Source: DASUPK01 sp963831605 (lineage in GTDB: Bacteria; Actinomycetota; Thermoleophilia; Solirubrobacterales; 70-9). Taken from it: a stretch of 64,000 nt of DNA. The stretch covers positions 372,001 to 436,000 of the forward strand of contig CAWHQR010000005.1 of assembly GCA_963831605.1 (NCBI GenBank), written 5' to 3'. Positions 40,001-48,502 of this stretch are shown here, piece after piece. Within the stretch, counting starts at the first letter, position 1. The number at the start of each line of letters is the position of its first letter. A program made the position numbers and the translations under genes. The notes beneath the pieces are model-generated. The model saw only the letters and a list, made by a program, of their open reading frames with translations. It did not search any database and was not told the origin of the DNA.

Positions 40001-43000
40001 GTGGCCGGATTTCGACCAGTAGACAAGAACGAGTCCTTCCCCGAGCTCGAGGAGCGGATCCTCGAGCGCTGGCGGGAGCGCGACGTCTTCCAGCGCTCCT
40101 TCAAGAACCGCGAGGGGAGCGCGCTCTGGAGCTTCTACGAGGGTCCTCCCACGGCCAATGGCCGACCCGGGTCGCATCACGTCCTCGCCAGGGTCTTCAA
40201 GGACATCTATCCGCGCTTCAAGACCATGACCGGGCACCAGGTGCCCCGCAAGGCGGGCTGGGACTGCCACGGCCTCCCCGTGGAGCTGGAGGTCGAGCGG
40301 GAGCTGGGGATCACCTCGAAGGAGGAGATCGAGGAGTTCGGAATCGCCGAGTTCAATGCCCGCTGCCGCGAGTCGGTCTTCCGCTACGTCGAGGACTGGA
40401 ACCGGATGACCGAGCGGATCGGCTTCTGGCTCGACCTCGACGACCCCTACGTGACGATGACCAACGATTACATCGAGTCGGTCTGGTGGGCGCTGCGGCG
40501 GATGTGGGACGACGGGCGGCTGTACGAGGACTACAAGGTCGTTCCCTACTGCCCGCGCGACGGCACCGCGCTCTCCTCTCACGAGGTCGCCCTCGGTTAC
40601 CAGGACGTCGAGGACCCCTCCGTCTACGTGAAGCTGCCCGTCGAGGCCGCCGTGTCCCCGCTCGAGCCGGGGGACCAGCTGCTGGTCTGGACGACCACAC
40701 CGTGGACCCTGATCACGAACGCCGCTGTGGCGGCGGGCGCGGAGATCGAATACGTCCGCGCCCGGGTGGGGGACGAGGTCTTCGTCCTTGCCCGGGACCG
40801 CCTCGAGCATGTCCTCGGCGAGCAGGCCGAGGTGCTCTCGAACTTTCCAGGCGAGGCGCTCGCCGGAGCCGCCTATGAGCCGCCCTTCGACTACATCACC
40901 GACTACGGCCCGCGCGGCCATACCGTCCTGCTCGCCGGCTTCGTCACGACGGATGAGGGCACCGGACTGGTCCATACGGCGATCGCGTTCGGCGAGGACG
41001 ACTTCAAGCTCGGCGAGGAGTACGGGATCAAGCTGCAGAATCCCGTCGACCTGCGTGGCCGCTTCGACGAGCGGATCACCGACTTCCAGGGCCAGTTCGT
41101 CAAGGACGCCGACCCCGCGATCGTCGAGGCACTCAAGGAGAGGGGCAAGCTGCTGCGCTCGGAGGCCTACCTGCACTCCTATCCCCACTGCTGGCGTTGC
41201 GACACGCCGCTGCTCTACTACGCCAAGGCGAGCTGGTACGTCAAGACCACGGAGGTGCGCGACCGGATGCTCGCCGCCAACGAGGAGATCGGCTGGCATC
41301 CCGAGCACATCAAGCACGGGCGCTTCGGCAAGTGGCTCGAGGGCAACGTCGACTGGGCGCTGTCCCGCGACCGCTACTGGGGCACACCGCTGCCGATCTG
41401 GGAATGCGACGGCGAGGATTGCGATCAGCGCTTCTGCGCCGGCTCCATCGCCGAGCTGCGCGAGAAGGGCGCCGAGATCCCGGACGACCTCCACCGTCCA
41501 TACATCGACGAGGCCACCTATCCGTGCGAGCGGGAGGGTTGCGAGGGCACCATGCGCCGCGTCGCCTCGGTGATCGACACCTGGTTCGACTCGGGATCGA
41601 TGCCGTGGGCCCAGTACCACTACCCGTTCGAGAACGAGGAGATCTTCAAGGAGCGCTTCCCGGCCGACTTCATCTGCGAGGCGATCGACCAGACCCGCGG
41701 CTGGTTCTACACCCTGCTCGCCGAGTCGGTGCTCCTGTTCGACAAATCGAGCTACCGAAACGTGGTCTGCCTCGGCCTGATCCTCGACCCCGAGGGCCAG
41801 AAGATGTCGAAGAGCCGCGGCAACGTCGTCGCTCCCTGGGACGTGATCGACCGCCACGGCGCGGACGCCTTTCGCTGGTACTACTTCGCCTCCAAGGAGC
41901 CCTGGGAGGGCTACCGCTTCTCCCTCGACACCGTCGGGGATGCGGTCCGCCACTTCCTGCTGACGCTCTGGAACACCTACTCGTTCTGGGTGCTCTATGC
42001 GAATGCCGAGGGCTTCGAACCGGCCGTCCTGTCGGAGGCCTGGGACTCCGGGAAGCGGGGGGAGGGCTCGGCCGGCGAGCTCGATCGCTGGGCGCTCTCC
42101 CGCCTGCACCGCACGATCGCCGAGGTCCGGGAGCACATGGAGAGCTTCGACTGCACGCACGCCGCTCGTGCGATCGCCGACTACAGCGAGGAGCTCTCCA
42201 ACTGGTACGTGCGCCTCAACCGCCGGCGCTTCTGGGACGGGGACGAAGCGGCGTTCGCCACCCTGCGGCACTGCCTGCTCACGCTGGTCACGCTGCTGGC
42301 GCCATTCACTCCCTTCCTCGCCGACGAGATCTACACGAACCTGGCGGTGGGGACCGGCGAGGACTTCGAGGGGGATCTGGACTCGGTTCATCTCTGCGAC
42401 TACCCCAAGGTCGATGAGGGGCAGATCGACGCCCAGCTCGAGGCCGGGATGGACGCGGTTCGCCGCACGGTGGAACTGGGACGGGCGGCTCGCGCCCAGG
42501 CCAAGGTCAAGCTGCGCCAGCCGCTGCGCAAGGCGGTGGTGGTCGCCTCCGACGCCGAGCGCGCTTCGATCGAGCGCCTCACCGAGGTGGTCGCCTCGGA
42601 GCTCAACGTCAAGGCGGTCGACTTCGTCCGCACGGAGGCCGAGCTCGTCTCCTATCGCGTGCGGCCCAACTACCGCTCGCTCGGGCCCCGGTTCGGGAAG
42701 GAGATGCCGCAGGTCGCCGCCGCGGTGGAGGCGCTGGATGCAGCGGCCGTCGCGCAGGCGCTCGAGATGGGCGAGGAGGTCGGCATCAGCATCGACGGCA
42801 GGGACCACACCCTCTCGGCCGACGACATGAATCTCGTCATGGAGCAGCTCGAGGGCTACCGGGTGGAGGCCGAGGCGGGCCACGCCGTCGCCCTGGAACT
42901 CGAGCTCGACGACGAGCTGCGCCGAGAGGGCCTGGCCCGCGAGGTCGTCCGCGCCGTCCAGGAGGCGCGCAAGCAGGCCGGCCTCGAGGTCTCGGACCGC

Positions 43001-43171
43001 ATCGCGCTCGCGCTGGGCGGCGACGAGGAGCTGCTGGCCGCCGCGCGGGAGCACGAGGCCTACATCGCGGGCGAGACCCTCGCGGACTCGGTCGACTACA
43101 GCGGTGACGGCGCCGGGGAGAAGGCAACCATCGAGGGCCGGGAGCTGCGGATCGCCGTCAGCAGGACCTGA
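40001..43171 (+). CDS. ileS: isoleucyl-tRNA synthetase, eukaryote-like type
   Basis: 1056 residues, GTG start. A class I synthetase: the HIGH-type signature is GSHH at residues 57-60 inside GPPTANGRPGSHHVLARVFKD, and KMSKS is at 601-605. The large CP1 editing domain contains WTTTPWTLITNAAVA, and the Trp-containing AIDQTRGWFYTLL block precedes KMSKS. The C-terminal anticodon-binding region includes ELSNWYVRLNRRRFW and the long tail with RPNYRSLGPRFGKEM typical of the mupirocin-tolerant (type 2, eukaryote-like) IleRS. No T-box leader is seen upstream; the gene starts 20 bases after the VOC stop. Confidence 0.97.
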   Translation: MAGFRPVDKNESFPELEERILERWRERDVFQRSFKNREGSALWSFYEGPPTANGRPGSHHVLARVFKDIYPRFKTMTGHQVPRKAGWDCHGLPVELEVERELGITSKEEIEEFGIAEFNARCRESVFRYVEDWNRMTERIGFWLDLDDPYVTMTNDYIESVWWALRRMWDDGRLYEDYKVVPYCPRDGTALSSHEVALGYQDVEDPSVYVKLPVEAAVSPLEPGDQLLVWTTTPWTLITNAAVAAGAEIEYVRARVGDEVFVLARDRLEHVLGEQAEVLSNFPGEALAGAAYEPPFDYITDYGPRGHTVLLAGFVTTDEGTGLVHTAIAFGEDDFKLGEEYGIKLQNPVDLRGRFDERITDFQGQFVKDADPAIVEALKERGKLLRSEAYLHSYPHCWRCDTPLLYYAKASWYVKTTEVRDRMLAANEEIGWHPEHIKHGRFGKWLEGNVDWALSRDRYWGTPLPIWECDGEDCDQRFCAGSIAELREKGAEIPDDLHRPYIDEATYPCEREGCEGTMRRVASVIDTWFDSGSMPWAQYHYPFENEEIFKERFPADFICEAIDQTRGWFYTLLAESVLLFDKSSYRNVVCLGLILDPEGQKMSKSRGNVVAPWDVIDRHGADAFRWYYFASKEPWEGYRFSLDTVGDAVRHFLLTLWNTYSFWVLYANAEGFEPAVLSEAWDSGKRGEGSAGELDRWALSRLHRTIAEVREHMESFDCTHAARAIADYSEELSNWYVRLNRRRFWDGDEAAFATLRHCLLTLVTLLAPFTPFLADEIYTNLAVGTGEDFEGDLDSVHLCDYPKVDEGQIDAQLEAGMDAVRRTVELGRAARAQAKVKLRQPLRKAVVVASDAERASIERLTEVVASELNVKAVDFVRTEAELVSYRVRPNYRSLGPRFGKEMPQVAAAVEALDAAAVAQALEMGEEVGISIDGRDHTLSADDMNLVMEQLEGYRVEAEAGHAVALELELDDELRREGLAREVVRAVQEARKQAGLEVSDRIALALGGDEELLAAAREHEAYIAGETLADSVDYSGDGAGEKATIEGRELRIAVSRT

Positions 43172-43825
43172 GTGGCGGACGCGGTCATATTCGACCTAGA
43201 TGGCGTCCTGGTCGACTCCGAGGGGGTCTGGGACGAGGTCCGCATGCGGTTCGTCGAGGAGAACGGCGGCAGCTGGCACGACGGTGCGCAGCGGGACATG
43301 ATGGGAATGAGCTCCGTCGAGTGGTCGCGCTACGTGCGCGATCGGCTCGGGGTCGACATGGATCCGGATCGGATCTCACGAGAGGTCGCTGACGGAGTCG
43401 TGGAGGTTTACCGCGAGAAGCTGCCCCTGCTTCCTGGTGCCGTGGAGGCCGTCAAGGCGCTCGCCGCCGACTGGCCGCTCGGCCTCGCCTCGTCGTCGAA
43501 CCGGCACGTGATCGACCTGGTCCTCGAGCTGGCGAAGATCGCCGATGACTTCCAGGTGACCGTGTCCTCGGAGGAGGTGGGCGCGGGCAAGCCCGCGCCG
43601 GATGTCTACCTCGAGGCCGCCCGGAGGCTCCAGGTCGATCCGCCCGCGTGCGTCGCGATCGAGGACTCGACGAATGGGATCCGTTCGGCCCACGCCGCGG
43701 GGATGGCCGTGATCGCGGTGCCGAACAGGGAGTTCCCACCGGAGCAGGCGGCACTCGAGCTGGCTGACGCCACGGCCGAGTCACTCACCGAAGTCACGCC
43801 CTCCCTGGCCCGGAAGCTCAGATAG
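43172..43825 (+). CDS. HAD-superfamily phosphatase (beta-phosphoglucomutase-like)
   Basis: 217 residues, GTG directly after the ileS stop. Motif I AVIFDLDGVLVDSEGVW carries nucleophile Asp 8 and Asp 10; motif II is LGLASSSNRH; motif III Lys lies in GAGKPAPDVYLEAARRL; motif IV is CVAIEDSTNGIRSAHAAGM. The helical cap after motif I puts it in the PGMB/GPH-like subgroup (HAD-IA, variant 3). Likely substrates are sugar phosphates or phosphoglycolate; the sequence does not choose. Co-transcribed with ileS. Confidence 0.9.
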   Translation: MADAVIFDLDGVLVDSEGVWDEVRMRFVEENGGSWHDGAQRDMMGMSSVEWSRYVRDRLGVDMDPDRISREVADGVVEVYREKLPLLPGAVEAVKALAADWPLGLASSSNRHVIDLVLELAKIADDFQVTVSSEEVGAGKPAPDVYLEAARRLQVDPPACVAIEDSTNGIRSAHAAGMAVIAVPNREFPPEQAALELADATAESLTEVTPSLARKLR

Positions 43826-43844
43826 GCGACCCGTTGGTGAGTTA

Positions 43845-43894
43845 CCCACCCACGGGGGTGGGAAAGTCCCCAACGGGGACTGACTTAGAGTCCC
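43845..43894 (+). promoter_or_regulatory. tandem hairpin leader with mutually exclusive stems
   Basis: Between the HAD stop and the ATG at 43898 there is a 6-base stem cccacc/ggtggg (43845-43862), then gtcccc/ggggac (43866-43880, loop aac). The segment gggac of the second stem can instead pair with gtccc at 43890-43894, four bases before the start codon. No Shine-Dalgarno sequence is visible. This layout fits a terminator of the ileS-HAD unit, an attenuator, or a switch controlling access to the start codon. Seen by eye; no folding energies were computed. Confidence 0.45.
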
Positions 43895-43897
43895 GCC

Positions 43898-44329
43898 ATG
43901 GATCTGGGAAGCGACACGAAGGCCGTCCTCCTCGCTGCGGGCTTGATCTTCATCGGGGCTCTGGTTCTGGGAGCGTGGAAATACCGTCAGATGGCGGCGA
44001 GCCCCGATGGGGTGGCGCATCCGTACGTGGACGTCGCCCACCGCGCCGCACTCCTCTACTCGTTCGCCACGCTCCTGATTGCGGTGTTCGTCGAGCTCTC
44101 GGGCTGGAGCACCGCGGTCAACCTCATCGCCGCCTTCGCGGTGATCGCGTTCTTCGTCGGAGCGATCTCGGGTTACATCTACCACGGCATCCACAGGGAC
44201 ACGGACAACCAGTTCCGGGACGGCGACGAGACGCCCGGGCTACACCCGTTCATGTGGGCGTTGATCGTCGTCGAGATCGGTGGGTTCGGCGTCCTGCTCG
44301 CCGGTTTCGTCAGCGAGCAGATCCTCTAG
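43898..44329 (+). CDS. four-helix membrane protein of unknown function
   Basis: 143 residues with four clear membrane helices (about 9-27, 48-66, 72-95, 119-139). Histidines sit at or near helix ends: HPYVDVAH before helix 2, YHGIHRDTDNQF after helix 3, LHPF before helix 4. They could bind haem or a metal, but this is only suggestive. No family is recognised. It has its own structured leader (43845-43894). Its TAG stop overlaps the TAG of the convergent RidA gene on a shared CTAG at 44326-44329. Confidence 0.75.
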   Translation: MDLGSDTKAVLLAAGLIFIGALVLGAWKYRQMAASPDGVAHPYVDVAHRAALLYSFATLLIAVFVELSGWSTAVNLIAAFAVIAFFVGAISGYIYHGIHRDTDNQFRDGDETPGLHPFMWALIVVEIGGFGVLLAGFVSEQIL

Positions 44330-44715
44330 CCGACGATCGCCTCGGCCTCGATCTCGACCTTCCAGCGTGGGTCGAGCAGTCCGGCCACGACCACCATCGT
44401 CGTCGCGGGCCGGATCTCGCCGAAGACGGCGGCGTGGGCGCGGCCGACCGCCTCGGAGTACCCCGCGTCCGTGATGAACATCCTGGTTCGGATGACATTC
44501 TCGGCGCTGGTTCCCGCTTCGGTGAGGGCCTCGAGGATGATTTCGAGGCACCTTCCCGCCTGCGTCTCGGGGTCCGGATCGCAGGAGCCGTCGGGCCAGA
44601 TCGGTGCGGTGCCCGAGACCAGCGCGCGATCTCCACTGCGCACCGCCCGCGAGAAGCCGACGGTCGCCTCGAAAGGCGACCCGGACTCGACCCGTCTCAA
44701 CCGGTGGTCTTGCAC
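44326..44715 (-). CDS. RidA/YjgF/YER057c/UK114-family protein
   Basis: 129 residues from a GTG at 44715; a TTG at 44754 would overlap trxA by eight bases. RidA fold features: GFSRAVRSGDRALVSGTAPIWPDG, QAGRCLEIILEALTEAGTSAENVIRTRMFITD with the catalytic-type Arg in RTRM, and the end MVVVAGLLDPRWKVEIEAEAIV. Canonical RidA deaminates reactive enamine/imine intermediates; this sequence is from a divergent subgroup, so the substrate is uncertain. It follows trxA on the same strand. Confidence 0.88.
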   Translation of the reverse strand: MQDHRLRRVESGSPFEATVGFSRAVRSGDRALVSGTAPIWPDGSCDPDPETQAGRCLEIILEALTEAGTSAENVIRTRMFITDAGYSEAVGRAHAAVFGEIRPATTMVVVAGLLDPRWKVEIEAEAIVG

Positions 44716-44746
44716 CGATAGGGCCGGAGCGTCAGCGGGTGCTCGC

Positions 44747-45073
44747 TTACGCAAGCACCGGCTCGAGCTCGGACTCGAGCCGCGCCTTCGGCCGGGCGCC
44801 GACCAGGCGGGTGGCGACCTCGCCGTCCTTGAAGACGATCATCGTCGGGATCGAGAGGACTTCGTACTTGGCCGCGGTCTGCGGGTTCTCGTCCGTGTTC
44901 AGGCTGACGATGGTGAGGTCATCCCGCTCGGAGTCGATCTCCTCGAGCACCGGATGGACGACGCGGCACGGCCCACACCAGGGCGCCCAGAAGTCCACGA
45001 GCACGGCCCCGTCGGCGTCGAGCACATCGGACTGGAAGGTGGCGTCGGTCACATCGTTGAGCTTGCCCGGCAC
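44747..45073 (-). CDS. trxA: thioredoxin
   Basis: 108 residues, GTG start with a well-placed AGGAG six bases upstream. Active site WAPWCGPCRVVHPVL with Cys 33 and 36, Asp in VLVDFWA, and cis-Pro loop YEVLSIPTMIVFKDGE. The cytoplasmic disulfide reductase of thiol metabolism; a bit more acidic than typical TrxA. No thioredoxin reductase is in the window. The 84-base upstream region contains the near-palindrome atagttactat at 45132-45142, a possible regulatory site. Confidence 0.95.
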   Translation of the reverse strand: MPGKLNDVTDATFQSDVLDADGAVLVDFWAPWCGPCRVVHPVLEEIDSERDDLTIVSLNTDENPQTAAKYEVLSIPTMIVFKDGEVATRLVGARPKARLESELEPVLA

Positions 45074-45157
45074 GGTGGTCTCCTAGGTAGTGGTCTTGAC
45101 AGTTCCGCTGTTCAGTCTAGCCACGGCGTCGATAGTTACTATACAAAGTGAAGCGAC

Positions 45158-45886
45158 CTACGAGCGCCGGAAGCGCATGGCGGGAACGCGCCACATCGCC
45201 TCGGCGACGATGGCCTTGCTCATCTTCGAGGTCCCATCGGCGCGGTCCTTGAAGACGATCGGAACCTCGACCACCCGGAACCCCTCCCTGATCGCGCGGT
45301 AGGTCGTCTCTACCTGGAACGCGTATCCCCTCGCCTCGATCGTGTCGAGGTTGATCGTCTCGAGCACGATCCGGCGAAAGCACTTGAAGCCGCCCGTCAG
45401 GTCCTTGATCGGCAGGCCGAGAGCGATTCGCGCGTAGGCACTTCCGCCGCGGCTGATGAATCGCCTCATCGGGCCCCAGTCCGTGATCCCGCCGCCCGGC
45501 ACGTAGCGGCTCCCGATCGCGAGGTCGGCGCTCTCGGTCGCCTCGATCAGAGCCGGGAGGTAGCTCGGATCGTGAGAGAAGTCCGCGTCCATCTCGACGA
45601 TCCGCTGGGCGCCGCCGTCAAGAGCGACCCTGAATCCGGCCAGATAGGCAGGGCCGAGCCCCTCCTTGCGCTGCCGATGGAGCACTGCGACCGACTCGTC
45701 CTCGGCGGCCAGCCGATCGGCGATCTCGCCGGTCCCGTCCGGGGAGTTGTCGTCGACGATCAGGATGCGCCGCGACGGCGGCAGGTGCTTGAACACGGCC
45801 GTGACAATCCGCTCGAGGTTCTCTGCCTCGTTGTAGGTCGGGAGGATGACCCAGACGTCCGGCGTCCGGGGAGGCGCGGCGGGCAC
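45158..45886 (-). CDS. family 2 glycosyltransferase, polyprenol monophosphomannose synthase-like
   Basis: 242 residues from a GTG at 45886; a longer frame would cross the divergent polX start. GT-A fold of the DPM1/Ppm1 type: VILPTYNEAENLERIV, ILIVDDNSPDGTGEIAD, RQRKEGLGPAYLAGF, the metal DxD motif in IVEMDADFSHDP, SRYVPGGGITDWGPMRRFIS and DLTGGFKCFRR. This arrangement closely follows mannosyl-phosphopolyprenol synthases, which load mannose onto a lipid carrier for lipoglycan or protein mannosylation outside the cell. The GT87-like mannosyltransferase at 62220 could use such a donor. Confidence 0.92.
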   Translation of the reverse strand: MPAAPPRTPDVWVILPTYNEAENLERIVTAVFKHLPPSRRILIVDDNSPDGTGEIADRLAAEDESVAVLHRQRKEGLGPAYLAGFRVALDGGAQRIVEMDADFSHDPSYLPALIEATESADLAIGSRYVPGGGITDWGPMRRFISRGGSAYARIALGLPIKDLTGGFKCFRRIVLETINLDTIEARGYAFQVETTYRAIREGFRVVEVPIVFKDRADGTSKMSKAIVAEAMWRVPAMRFRRS

Positions 45887-45921
45887 GGCGGCAAGATAGC
45901 CGTCCCCACTAGCTTTGAGAC

Positions 45922-47658
45922 ATGCGCAATGCCGAGATCGCCGCGGCCCTTCGCGAGTTGGGGATCCTCTACGAGCTCGACGGAGCCGACCGCTTCCGGG
46001 TGCTCGCGTACAGCGAGGCGGCACGGACCATTGCCCAGAGCCCGGTCTCGATCGAGCAGCTCGCGGAGGAGGGCCGGCTCACCGAGCTCCCGAACGTGGG
46101 CAAGACTCTGGCCCAGAAGATCGAGACCCTGATCGGGACGGGCAGCATCCCGTCGGCCGAAAAGCTCAAGCAGAAGTTCCCCGCCACGCTGGTGGAGGTG
46201 ACCCGTGTGCCCGGCCTCGGCGCGAAGACGGCCCGCCGGATCTATGACGAGGTGGGGGTCGAGAACCTCACCCAGCTCAAGGAGGCCGCTGAGCAGGGCA
46301 AGATCGCGACGATTCGCGGCCTGGGGCCGAAGACCGAGGAGAACATCCTCTCCTCTCTCGAGGGCGTCACCGAGGACGGGATCGGCGAGCGCCTGCTGCT
46401 CTCCCACGTCCTGCCGATCGCGGAGGAGATCCGCAGCGACCTGCTCGACCTGGGGGTCGCAAAGAGGATCGAGATCGCCGGCTCCGCCCGCCGCTGGGCC
46501 GAGACCTGCAAGGACCTCGACCTGATCGCGACAACGGACAGGCCCGCAGAGCTGGCGGACGCCCTGGCGGCTCACGGCCTCTCGGCGGAGGTCCGGCGCG
46601 GCGGCGATGCGGCCGCGAGTGTGCTGACCCACGCGGGACTGAAGGTGGACCTGCGGATCGGCGCTGAGAAGGAGTTCGGCGACCTTCTCCAGCACTTCAC
46701 CGGATCGGCCGCCCACAACGTGCAGCTCCGGGAGCGAGCCCAGGCTCGCGGCCTCTCGGTCAGCGAGTACGGCGTCGCCGTCGTCGAGGGGAAGAAGGTG
46801 CACCGGTTCACCGAGGAGGCCGGCGTCTACGAGCTGCTCGGCCTCCCCTACATCGAGCCCGAGCTTCGAGAGGGGAGAGGCGAGATCGAGGCGGGCGATA
46901 CGGGAGAGCTGCCGGAGCTGGTCACGGTCGACGACATTCGCGGGGACCTGCACTGCCACACGACGCTCTCCGACGGACGCAACTCCCTGGAGGAGATGGC
47001 CGAGGCCGCTCGCCGGCGCGGCTACGCCTACCTGGCGGTCACCGACCACTCCGCAACGCACGGCTTCGGCAACGACGTCACCCCCCGGCAGCTGGCGAAG
47101 CGAATCAAGGAGATCCGAGCTTGGAACGAGAGCGCTCCCGGGGGATTCCGCCTGCTCGCCGGGTCAGAGGTCAACATCGGCACGAAGGGCGAACCCGACT
47201 ACCCCGACGAGCTTCTCGCCGAGCTCGACTGGGTGATCTGCAGCGTCCACACGTCGTTCAACATCTCCGCGGACGCGATGACCGAGCGTGTGATCGCAGC
47301 CATGGAACATCCGCTGGTCGACTGCATCGGGCACCTCACCGGACGGCTGCTGCTCCGCCGGGAGCCGTACGGGATCGACATCGAGCGGGTCGCGGAGGCG
47401 GCAGCGCGCACCGGAACGATGCTCGAGATCAACGGCAATCCGAACCGGCGCGACCTGAACGAGGGCCACGCCAAGCTGGCGGCCGAGGCCGGGGCGTGGA
47501 TCGTCTGCAACACCGACGCCCACGGCACTGACACGCTGTCGAACATGAGGTACTCCGTCGCCACGGCTCGCCGCGGCTGGCTGGGCGCGAAGCAGATCGC
47601 GAACACCAGAGCATGGCGTTCGTTCGCGCCACTGCGGAAACGAGCGAAGCGGGCCTAG
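45922..47658 (+). CDS. polX: DNA polymerase X family with PHP domain
   Basis: 578 residues, the usual length. Domains: 8-kDa-like HhH domain (residues 1-90, LPNVGKTLAQKIETLIGTGS and VPGLGAKTARRIYDE), palm with GSARRWAETCKDLDLIATT carrying the two metal Asp and the third in LKVDLRIG, thumb with EKEFGDLLQHFTGSAAHNVQLRERA, then the C-terminal PHP phosphoesterase domain: GDLHCHTTLSDG, AVTDHSATH, AGSEVNI, CSVHTSFN and NTDAHGTD. Such enzymes fill gaps and carry 3'-5' exonuclease and AP-site activity in base-excision repair. All metal ligands look intact. Confidence 0.95.
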   Translation: MRNAEIAAALRELGILYELDGADRFRVLAYSEAARTIAQSPVSIEQLAEEGRLTELPNVGKTLAQKIETLIGTGSIPSAEKLKQKFPATLVEVTRVPGLGAKTARRIYDEVGVENLTQLKEAAEQGKIATIRGLGPKTEENILSSLEGVTEDGIGERLLLSHVLPIAEEIRSDLLDLGVAKRIEIAGSARRWAETCKDLDLIATTDRPAELADALAAHGLSAEVRRGGDAAASVLTHAGLKVDLRIGAEKEFGDLLQHFTGSAAHNVQLRERAQARGLSVSEYGVAVVEGKKVHRFTEEAGVYELLGLPYIEPELREGRGEIEAGDTGELPELVTVDDIRGDLHCHTTLSDGRNSLEEMAEAARRRGYAYLAVTDHSATHGFGNDVTPRQLAKRIKEIRAWNESAPGGFRLLAGSEVNIGTKGEPDYPDELLAELDWVICSVHTSFNISADAMTERVIAAMEHPLVDCIGHLTGRLLLRREPYGIDIERVAEAAARTGTMLEINGNPNRRDLNEGHAKLAAEAGAWIVCNTDAHGTDTLSNMRYSVATARRGWLGAKQIANTRAWRSFAPLRKRAKRA

Positions 47659-48290
47659 CGGGGCTGGTTGAGGCGGGCCCTGGGCGCCGGCAGCTTGGCG
47701 CTTCCCGGCGCGCGCATGCCGTCGAGCATCACCTCGAGGAAGCGCTCCCAGTTCATCGCCGGCATGCTGCCCTCGGCCGAGCCGGTGACGGCGCTCAGGC
47801 CGCAGATCATCGTCGGGATGTCCTCCACGAGCAGGTCCTTGCGCATCTGACCCGCGCGCTGGGCCTTCCTCATCAGCTTGCCGCTGAGCTCGACGAGTCC
47901 CGACTTTGCGGCGGCCGCCTCTCCGACGAGCGGACGGGAGCCGAGCACCTCTGAGAGGCCGCGGTCATCGGCCTGGTACTCCGCAGACCAGCGCATCAGG
48001 TCACAGAAGGCCGCCCAGGCGTCCTCCTTCTCGAGTGCCTTTGCGGTCTCTTCGGCGAGCCGCTCGAAGCGATCCTCGACGAGGGCGTCGAGCAGGGCCT
48101 CCTTGTTGGGGAAGTGGCGGTAGACGGTGCCCACACCGACCCCCGCGGTCCTTGCGATGTCCTCCATCTGGCAGTCGAAGCCGTATTCGGCGAAGCCGTC
48201 GCGGGCAGCCTCCTTGATCGCCTCGCGGTTGCGCCGGGCATCGGCCCTCAGCGCGGGGATCGGATCGGGCTCTGTCTTGGTGGCTGGCAT
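47655..48290 (-). CDS. TetR-family repressor
   Basis: 211 residues from the ATG at 48290. The N-terminal HTH is REAIKEAARDGFAEYGFDCQMEDIARTAGVGVGTVYRHFPNKEALL (split), followed by a helical ligand domain with MRWSAEYQ and a C-terminal LMRKAQRAGQMRKDLLVEDIPTM typical of QacR/SlmA-like regulators. Divergent from an MFS drug exporter; two matching dyads in the 212-base intergenic region (48353-48400) are likely its operators. The stop overlaps the polX stop on a shared CTAG. Confidence 0.93.
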   Translation of the reverse strand: MPATKTEPDPIPALRADARRNREAIKEAARDGFAEYGFDCQMEDIARTAGVGVGTVYRHFPNKEALLDALVEDRFERLAEETAKALEKEDAWAAFCDLMRWSAEYQADDRGLSEVLGSRPLVGEAAAAKSGLVELSGKLMRKAQRAGQMRKDLLVEDIPTMICGLSAVTGSAEGSMPAMNWERFLEVMLDGMRAPGSAKLPAPRARLNQPR

Positions 48291-48352
48291 GGGATCGAGC
48301 CTAGCTCTGCGCGGAGGCGAAATCGTATTTGTGTGACCACCTGCACGCAAAC

Positions 48353-48366
48353 GGAATCTCAATTCC
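48353..48366. promoter_or_regulatory. palindromic operator candidate O1 (TetR/MFS)
   Basis: GGAAT-CTCA-ATTCC is a perfect dyad that extends to 7-base arms (acggaat/attccgt, 48351-48368). A tatagt hexamer, a possible -10, directly follows at 48367-48372. The site shares its half-site GGAAY with the second dyad. Confidence 0.6.
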
Positions 48367-48386
48367 GTATAGTCGTAAGCGAAACC

Positions 48387-48400
48387 GGAACTCAGGTTCC
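48387..48400. promoter_or_regulatory. palindromic operator candidate O2 (TetR/MFS)
   Basis: GGAAC-TCAG-GTTCC, the same 14-base architecture as O1 (5-base arms, 4-base centre). Centre-to-centre distance to O1 is 34 bases. It lies about 100 bases before the MFS start codon, where a repressor would block RNA polymerase. Confidence 0.6.
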
Positions 48401-48502
48401 AGATATGAGAATACCTCACTTGTCCAATCCTGCTGTCCCCGTTCGTCGTAGAGATGAACCGGTCAGCAAGGGACCGGATGCGAAACGAAAGGAGTCAGGG
48501 GG

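Noticed and set aside
39890..43054. A very long open frame (over 1000 codons) antisense to ileS
   Set aside because: It mirrors the codon structure of ileS in GC-rich DNA, has no recognisable domain, and ileS on the other strand is unmistakable.
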